The position numbers and the translations under genes were made by a program. A stretch of 26,186 bases of DNA from a virus, in IMG/VR virus record IMGVR_UViG_3300047175_000267, positions 1 through 26,186 of that record; one strand, written 5' to 3'. Positions 21,799 to 26,186 of the stretch are shown here, in pieces (within the stretch, counting starts at the first letter, position 1; each line of letters starts with the position of its first letter). Below the pieces are notes generated by a model. That model saw only the letters and a program-made list of their open reading frames with translations, did no database searches and was not told the DNA's origin.

Positions 21799-22107
21799 TC
21801 AGTAAACCGTGCCGTCGCCGCGGCTGACGTACACGGTGCCGGTTCCCAACGCCAACACCACCGAAGCGGTGCTGGCGATGTTGCCGCAGTGCATCAGCAT
21901 CCGCGCATTTGCGGGTATCGGCATGTCGGCCGCGCTCGCGGTCACCGTGCTGTCGGTACCGAAGCGGATGAACGCCACCGACGCACTGGTGTTGGTCACC
22001 AGCACCGCCTCGCCGTGCCCGGCGATGGAGGTGTAAGCGGCGGTGGTGCTGGCAGCGATGGTGGCCGTCAGGGCTGGCCGGAACGGCTGGGTTGAACCCG
22101 TGGACAT
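21799..22107 (-). CDS. small beta-rich virion protein, unknown (possible capsid decoration)
   Basis: The protein has 102 residues, nearly all predicted strand: TATIAASTTAAYTSIAGHGEAVLVTNTSASVAFIRFG, DMPIPANARMLMHCGNIASTASVVLALGTGTVYVSRGDGTVY. Such short sandwich proteins of the VLVTNTS-VAFIRFG type are frequent near phage capsid genes. A decoration or head-fibre role fits, as the gene lies just 16 nt after the major capsid protein and no other decoration gene is present. No signal peptide or membrane segment is seen. Confidence 0.6.
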   Translation of the reverse strand: MSTGSTQPFRPALTATIAASTTAAYTSIAGHGEAVLVTNTSASVAFIRFGTDSTVTASAADMPIPANARMLMHCGNIASTASVVLALGTGTVYVSRGDGTVY

Positions 22108-22123
22108 GCTGTGATTTCCCCGC

Positions 22124-23446
22124 TCAGCCCGCGTGCTCGATCATCACCGCCCGCTTGAAGGCGGCGTTGGTGGCGGTGGGAATGGTGGTGGGGTTGGTGG
22201 TGGTGTCGGAAGGCGTGCAGAAGCCGCCGATCCAATACCAGCTCTGCGCGATGATCTGCTGCAACCGGTCGATCGGCTCGCGCGTCACCATCGCCACGCT
22301 ATCGATCACCTGCACGATCGCGTCGCTGGGGGCCACGTCGCTGGCCGCCATGCCGGCGTAGTCGCCTTCGATCAGCGCGCCCTGCCCGGTCACGATCGGC
22401 CGGCGTACAAAGACGTTGGCAAGCGTGGGGTGCGCCTGCACGAAAGCCTCCGTGGTGGGGCAGAAACGCAGGCCGAGGAAATCGTTGGTCATGCCCTGGC
22501 GGAACACCTGGTTCGCGCTGGTCGCGCCCTGGAACAACTGCTTGAAATCAGGATCGGCGAACAATTGCCGCGCCGATACCGGGTCGAGGTAGCAATTATA
22601 AGCGCCCTCGATCATCGGCACCGCGTTGAGCCGCAGTTTGGAGACGGCGTCGAGCAGGTTGCTCATGGTCAAGGTGTCCGAGGCCGTCAACGCGGCGGTG
22701 GTGGTGCGGCTCGATGGCCGCACGATCACGCTGGCGGTGGCGGCCTGCACCGCGTTACCGGCGGTCGCGTCACTCACCAGCACGTTGCCGCTGAAGGTCA
22801 GCACGCCGGAAATGCCGTTCGGCGCGGTGGAGACGTTGGTCAGATCGGGCGTGGCGCCCACCAGCGTGTAGGCGGTCGCCCCAACCGTCACCGTCAGCGT
22901 GGTGGTCGATCCCACGGGGGTCTGCACGCCGTTGACGAAGGCGTATTGAAAGCCGCGGATATCGTCCACGCTCACCGTCGGTCCGGCCGAGCCGGCCGTT
23001 ACCCGCACCCGCGTGTTGCCGCCGAAATAGGCGTTGAACAGCGCGTTGCGGGCAATCTCGTCCAGGCTGCGCGCGGCCTGTTCGCCATTGATCGCCGCGT
23101 TCAGCAGGAACTGGCTGGCGATACCCACGCGTGAGGTCACCATGTTCAGATCGGTGGTGGCGGCGTAGGAGTTGATGCTGATGGTGTATTGCTCGATGTT
23201 GAAGCTGGCCGGCGTCAACCCGTTATCCAGGTTGGTGTTGGTGGCGGGCGCCAGCGGCGTGGTGATGGAGGGTTTCAGCCCCGCGCGCGTCTTGGTCAGC
23301 GTCTCGCCGATGCCAACGGCGAATTCTTCGCGGTCGGCGCAGGCGCGATAGCCGAGTTTGGAGTGCAACGCTGCCTCGAACTCGCGTTCCAGAAAGCCGA
23401 GCTGGATGATCGGCTGTAACGCCGCCGGAAAATTTTGAATGCCCAT
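22124..23446 (-). CDS. major capsid protein (HK97-type fold, apparent inserted beta-rich region)
   Basis: The protein has 440 residues. The N-arm (QLGFLEREFEAALHSKLGY), the helix-rich spine (SRVGIASQFLLNAAINGEQAARSLDEIARNALFNAYFGG, about 105-143) and the C-terminal region (CYLDPVSARQLFADPDFKQLF, then NDFLGLRFCPTTEAF, IIAQSWYWIGGFC) read as an HK97-like capsid close to the N4 gp56 family. Residues about 164-245 (GFQYAFVNGVQTPVGSTTTL through NAVQAATASVIVRPSSRT) are a beta-rich stretch that looks inserted between spine and P-domain. No cleavable prohead segment or protease gene accompanies it. A 61-nt leader separates it from the upstream gene. Confidence 0.88.
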   Translation of the reverse strand: MGIQNFPAALQPIIQLGFLEREFEAALHSKLGYRACADREEFAVGIGETLTKTRAGLKPSITTPLAPATNTNLDNGLTPASFNIEQYTISINSYAATTDLNMVTSRVGIASQFLLNAAINGEQAARSLDEIARNALFNAYFGGNTRVRVTAGSAGPTVSVDDIRGFQYAFVNGVQTPVGSTTTLTVTVGATAYTLVGATPDLTNVSTAPNGISGVLTFSGNVLVSDATAGNAVQAATASVIVRPSSRTTTAALTASDTLTMSNLLDAVSKLRLNAVPMIEGAYNCYLDPVSARQLFADPDFKQLFQGATSANQVFRQGMTNDFLGLRFCPTTEAFVQAHPTLANVFVRRPIVTGQGALIEGDYAGMAASDVAPSDAIVQVIDSVAMVTREPIDRLQQIIAQSWYWIGGFCTPSDTTTNPTTIPTATNAAFKRAVMIEHAG

Positions 23447-23507
23447 GGGGGACTGCCCTTGATTGATGGAGGTGATGGGGGATCATAGGAGAAACGTTGC
23501 AGCCGGA

Positions 23508-23696
23508 TCAGGCCGATTGCACCGCCGCGTGATCGGTGGCGAGCTGCGTGGTTAGCGCCGCCCATTGCTCTGCGGTGGGCTCGGCGCCGCTGGCCAGCAT
23601 GGCCTTGATGCTGGCGAACAACGCCATCGCCTGCGGCGTATCCTGCACCACGGTCTCGATCATGCCGAGCAAGGCCAGGATGGTTGCAAGGCTCAT
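23508..23696 (-). CDS. 62-residue helical protein, unknown
   Basis: This small protein looks like two helices: SLATILALLGMIETVVQDTP followed by QAMALFASIKAMLASGAEP and TAEQWAALTTQLATDHAAV. The first half is amphipathic or hydrophobic without being a clear membrane helix. The start at 23696 is chosen because a GGGGG run lies about eight bases upstream and the stop of the lipoprotein gene is immediately before; an open frame to 23720 would overlap it. No function is proposed. It may act with the adjacent membrane protein and lipoprotein, whose genes form a unit with it between scaffold and capsid. Confidence 0.65.
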   Translation of the reverse strand: MSLATILALLGMIETVVQDTPQAMALFASIKAMLASGAEPTAEQWAALTTQLATDHAAVQSA

Positions 23697-23697
23697 G

Positions 23698-24015
23698 TTA
23701 TTTTCCCCCATGCTGGACAAGGTATTGGCTGAATGCTTTCATCGCCGCCTGGGCGGCAGCCAGCTCGTCGGCGGTGGCGCTGTCGCCATTGGCGGCCAGC
23801 GGCTGAATGGCGGTATAGGCGCGCGCATCCAGCGTCTTGATCTGCGCGATCACGGCGGCGTCGGCGGCGGGCGATTGTTCATAGGCCGCCGCCAGCTTTT
23901 CCGCCGTGTCCAGAGTTGCCGTCAGCGCATAGGCGCCCTGGCTGAGGCCGGTGGCGCCGCCGGTGCAACCGGCAAGAGCGAGGCAAACCGCGGCGATGGG
24001 TGCGTGGCGTGTCAT
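23698..24015 (-). CDS. lipoprotein encoded inside head module (possible o-spanin or moron)
   Basis: The protein has 105 residues. The N-terminus TRHAPIAAVCLALAGCTGGA is a lipoprotein signal with the lipobox L-A-G-C at residues 14-17. Threonine at +2 suggests outer-membrane sorting. The mature part is helical (YALTATLDTAEKLAAAYEQSP, AADAAVIAQIKTLDARAYTAI, ADELAAAQAAMKAFSQYLVQH) and lacks membrane segments. Its 17-residue signal is short but canonical. Outer-membrane spanins are small lipoproteins, but those are usually proline-rich and overlap an inner-membrane partner, which is not clearly so here. Superinfection exclusion is another possibility. Confidence 0.7.
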   Translation of the reverse strand: MTRHAPIAAVCLALAGCTGGATGLSQGAYALTATLDTAEKLAAAYEQSPAADAAVIAQIKTLDARAYTAIQPLAANGDSATADELAAAQAAMKAFSQYLVQHGGK

Positions 24016-24037
24016 AGGTCCCTCTATGTTCGTAGCG

Positions 24038-24262
24038 TTATGCGCTGGGTTTGACTGGTGCAGCGTTGGCGTAGTTGCCGGCCACCAGGCGCAGCACCGC
24101 GTAGGCCGTGCGGTACCAACCTGGGCTGGCCGCGCCCGCCACCGGCAGCCACGGCATCAGGCCGTGCGCGATCAGCGCGATCAGCACCGCGCCGGCGCCG
24201 ATGGCGCTTGCCGCGCGCACGCCGAACACGGCGGTCAGCGCCGCCATGGCATTGGCATCCAT
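24038..24262 (-). CDS. small membrane protein (holin-like)
   Basis: The protein has 74 residues: MDANAMAALTAVFGVRAASAIGAGAV gives one hydrophobic stretch, LIALIAHGLMPWLPVAGAA continues it, and the tail GWYRTAYAVLRLVAGNYANA is amphipathic with a basic face. The WYRTAYAVLR-VAGNYANA ending is reminiscent of short phage holin-type proteins from HP1-like or related elements, though the match is weak. AGGAG lies about eight bases before the ATG at 24262; the longer frame to 24328 is less likely. It stands next to the lipoprotein gene, so a small lysis or membrane unit is possible. Confidence 0.55.
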   Translation of the reverse strand: MDANAMAALTAVFGVRAASAIGAGAVLIALIAHGLMPWLPVAGAASPGWYRTAYAVLRLVAGNYANAAPVKPSA

Positions 24263-24281
24263 CTTGGTTTCTCCTCTGGGT

Positions 24282-24674
24282 TTAGCGGCGCTTGAGCAAA
24301 TCGGCGCGCGCGCTACGCCATTCCTCATGGCTCATTTCGGTCGCCAGTTTCTGTTGCGGCGCCTGGGCCGCCGGCGCGCGCGCGCCGGAGCTGGTGGAAA
24401 CGCCGCCGAACAACCAGGGCTTGGCGCGTTTAAGCTGCTGCATCAGCGCCGCGGCTCCTGGAACCTCGCCCTTGTCGTCGATGCTGAGCGTGTCGATCTC
24501 GGCGAGCTTAATGCCGTCCAGATCCACCATGCCCGCCCGCAACGCCTCGGCTTTCAGCTCGGCGCGGATCAACCGTTGTTCGGCCGCGCGCACCGTTTCG
24601 GCCAGATCGCGTTCGGCCGCCTGCGCCCGCGCGCGCCAATCCTCCGCATCGGAGTTCAGGTCGTCGTTGCTCAT
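24282..24674 (-). CDS. capsid scaffold protein, GP20-like
   Basis: The protein has 130 residues. A long charged helix (EDWRARAQAAERDLAETVRAAEQRLIRAELKAEALRAG) is followed by GMVDLDGIKLAEIDTLSIDD and KGEVPGAAALMQQLKRAKPWLFGG, the sequence pattern of GP20-like minor structural/scaffold proteins (AELKA-A--AG--D-D--KLLD ... G-V-G----LEELKK-KPYLF). The C-terminus is low-complexity then LATEMSHEEWRSARADLLKRR, a basic tail expected to bind capsid protein. The ATG overlaps the portal stop as ATGA. Lengths of about 120-200 are usual. Portal followed directly by scaffold is a common head layout. Confidence 0.78.
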   Translation of the reverse strand: MSNDDLNSDAEDWRARAQAAERDLAETVRAAEQRLIRAELKAEALRAGMVDLDGIKLAEIDTLSIDDKGEVPGAAALMQQLKRAKPWLFGGVSTSSGARAPAAQAPQQKLATEMSHEEWRSARADLLKRR

Positions 24675-26071
24675 GCTGTCTCCCGGTCCTGCGCGATGCG
24701 CGTCAGTTCGGCGTTCACGTCGGCGATGTCGTAGGTGTCGGCGAGCGATTGCACCGCGGTTTGCCGGCTAATCTGCCCTGCGGCCGCCAGCGTCGCCAGC
24801 GATTGCGCATCCTTGGCGCGGTCGTCGGCGGTCGAGGGCGTCCAGCGCGGCCAGTTCAGGGTCAGCCGTGCGGCCTCATCCAAACGCCCCACCGGGTGGC
24901 CGGCGATCACCAGTTTGTACCGCGCGGAGGCGCGCAGCACCATCCGTAGCAGCGGCAGCAGGCCGCCCTCGCCGTAGGAAATCCGCAAATTGTCAGCCAG
25001 CCACACCAAGCCTTGCTGCATCAATTCCAGCGCCCGGCCCGATGCGGCGGCCGACAGGCGCGAGGCGTCGGCGCGATTGCCATGCACGCTCTCCAGCGCG
25101 AATTCCCGCAACGTGCGCACGTAATCGATCACCGCGGCCGAGGCGGTGCCGCCGATCTCCAGCAGCTTGGCGTCGCCTTTTTCCGAAACCACCAACGCGT
25201 TGCCCGCGCCCTTGACAATCTCGGTGTCGGACGCCGCCGGTTCCTTGATCAGCAAGGTGGGATCGGAGGAATATTTCAGCCCCCGTCCAGCCTGACTCAA
25301 CTGATAATCGATCTCGATCGAGGTCGGAATGGCGGCGCGGAACGTGCACGCGCCATCGATCTCGTCGCCGCCGGGCAGATTGCGGATCCACACCAGCGGC
25401 ACGAAGCCCAGGCGATGCTGCGTGGTGCGCAGGCTATCCACCACCGGATCGGCCGGCGGCGCGTCCGCGCGCACCGGATCGAACCAGGTTTCCGCGCCGT
25501 CGTCCCAGCAACGCTGGAACCAGTACAGCGCCGCCGGATCGGCGATGTCATAGCCCTGCTCAAGCAGGTCCGCACCGGCTACCTTGTAGCGCTCCACCAC
25601 GCGCAGCAGCGTGTCGGGCGCCTGCGGGTCCCAGTGCGGCGTCAAATAGGTGGTGTCGTGGACGGAGAAGAACACCCGCCCGCGCAGCACCCGCATCAGC
25701 ACGGCGACCGAGCCCACCGCGCCGCGCAGCGCCGCGTCGATCATTACCGCGTTCAGCCGCGTCTCGCGCATCAGATCGGCGATCGCTTCGGCCACCGCCT
25801 GGTCCGGGCAGGTCACGGTGGGGAAATGGCCCTCGCTGAACAGCAGCGCCACCGCGTCTTCCACCACCACGCGGCACAGCCCATAGCGCACCGAGGGCTT
25901 GCGCGCCCGCAACGGCACGTAATCGCCACTGGCCGAGCGCTCATCGTGAAATTCATAGGGCAGCACATCGTACAACGTGCCGTCCAGCATGCGGCGCAGA
26001 ATATCCAGCCGCCGCACGCGCGCGGAGTAATCCGCGTCGCGCGGGATCATGGTGCAGATGGTGTCGAACAT
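24671..26071 (-). CDS. portal protein (Gp6-like)
   Basis: The protein has 466 residues. The segments ARVRRLDILRRMLDGTLYD, VRYGLCRVVVEDAVALLFSEGHFP, LGFVPLVWIRNLPGG, KYSSDPTLLIKEP, and VVSEKGDAKLLEIGGTASAA with YVRTLREFALESVHG match the SPP1 gp6-like portal family. The C-terminus (NWPRWTPSTADDRAKDAQSLATLAAAG, then SRQTAVQSLADTYDIADVNAEL) is the usual helical wing of that family. The portal is the dodecameric ring through which DNA is packaged and ejected. GGGA lies five bases before the ATG. The gene overlaps the scaffold start by four bases and follows the cut-off gene by 40 nt. Confidence 0.85.
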   Translation of the reverse strand: MFDTICTMIPRDADYSARVRRLDILRRMLDGTLYDVLPYEFHDERSASGDYVPLRARKPSVRYGLCRVVVEDAVALLFSEGHFPTVTCPDQAVAEAIADLMRETRLNAVMIDAALRGAVGSVAVLMRVLRGRVFFSVHDTTYLTPHWDPQAPDTLLRVVERYKVAGADLLEQGYDIADPAALYWFQRCWDDGAETWFDPVRADAPPADPVVDSLRTTQHRLGFVPLVWIRNLPGGDEIDGACTFRAAIPTSIEIDYQLSQAGRGLKYSSDPTLLIKEPAASDTEIVKGAGNALVVSEKGDAKLLEIGGTASAAVIDYVRTLREFALESVHGNRADASRLSAAASGRALELMQQGLVWLADNLRISYGEGGLLPLLRMVLRASARYKLVIAGHPVGRLDEAARLTLNWPRWTPSTADDRAKDAQSLATLAAAGQISRQTAVQSLADTYDIADVNAELTRIAQDRETA

Positions 26072-26088
26072 GAAAATCCCAAACTCCG

Positions 26089-26110
26089 CCGCCGGCGGCA
26101 GCGCCGGCGG
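26089..26110 (-). other. GC hairpin upstream of portal gene
   Basis: A perfect 9-bp stem with the arms CCGCCGGCG and CGCCGGCGG around a four-base loop lies just before the portal ribosome site, after the upstream stop at 26112. No T-tract follows on the minus strand, so it is not a standard terminator. An mRNA-protection or translational-control role is possible. Confidence 0.5.
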
Positions 26111-26111
26111 G

Positions 26112-26186
26112 CTATCGGGCCATCAATTCCAGCGTCAGCCGGCGTGCCGGGGCGCCGGTGTCGCACAGCGCGGACAGCGCGCGACT
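26112..26186 (-). CDS. C-terminus of a cut-off gene (probably terminase large subunit)
   Basis: The window ends inside a minus-strand frame that reads SRALSALCDTGAPARRLTLE, then LMAR and TAG. Only 24 residues are visible, so the identity cannot be shown. The position directly upstream of a portal gene is where the terminase large subunit usually lies, but a different packaging or structural gene is equally allowed by the sequence. Confidence 0.5.
   Translation of the reverse strand, partial: SRALSALCDTGAPARRLTLELMAR

Noticed and set aside
1-26186. tRNA, rRNA, CRISPR, insertion sequences, attachment sites
   Set aside because: No cloverleaf, direct-repeat/spacer array, transposase or terminal repeat was seen on reading both strands; the fibre repeats are coding modules.

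Overview
The window is one late-gene block of a contractile-tailed (myovirus-type) phage, almost certainly a prophage or prophage-derived element. It lies in very GC-rich DNA whose proteins are rich in alanine, glycine and arginine. Composition and protein style suggest an alphaproteobacterial host, perhaps an acetic-acid-type bacterium (Acetobacteraceae); this is inference, since no host marker gene is present. Except for one small + strand membrane-protein gene at the left edge, every credible gene is on the minus strand and is transcribed from right to left. Genes are packed tightly, with many 1-4 nt stop/start overlaps. No gap exceeds 126 nt, and I see no tRNA, rRNA, CRISPR, IS, integrase, repressor or endolysin.

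Head module (26186 down to about 19924): the C-terminus of a cut-off gene at the right edge (probably packaging), then a portal protein, a GP20-like scaffold, a small membrane protein, a lipoprotein, a 62-aa protein, the major capsid protein with an apparent inserted beta-rich region, a 102-aa beta protein, two small connector-type proteins, and a tail-completion candidate that also carries an inserted domain. No head maturation protease gene is visible between portal and capsid.

Tail module (19883 to 11702): sheath, tube, a tail assembly chaperone with a textbook -1 frameshift site (GGGAAAC, 6-nt spacer, perfect 9-bp stem), and a very short 287-aa protein in the tape-measure position. These are followed by a gpU-like hub/tube protein with a long helical tail, a LysM-like gpX, hub gpD, spike gpV, wedge gpW, baseplate gpJ and gpI. 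The order is essentially Mu/P2-like.

Host-recognition module (11575 to 1461): four proteins in a row. They are a fibre with a C-terminal glycine-rich adhesin domain, a fibre-tail adaptor, an 847-aa beta-helix tailspike, and a 1922-aa giant fibre/tailspike that begins with the same anchor domain as the 847-aa protein and has grown by internal duplication. This suggests a multi-adhesin baseplate.

Left end (1426 to 270): a 110-aa unknown protein, an XhlA-like coiled-coil plus membrane-anchor protein, and an arginine-rich single-pass membrane protein. The minus-strand block ends by overlapping, tail to tail, a + strand membrane-protein gene, which may mark the edge of the late operon or of the prophage.
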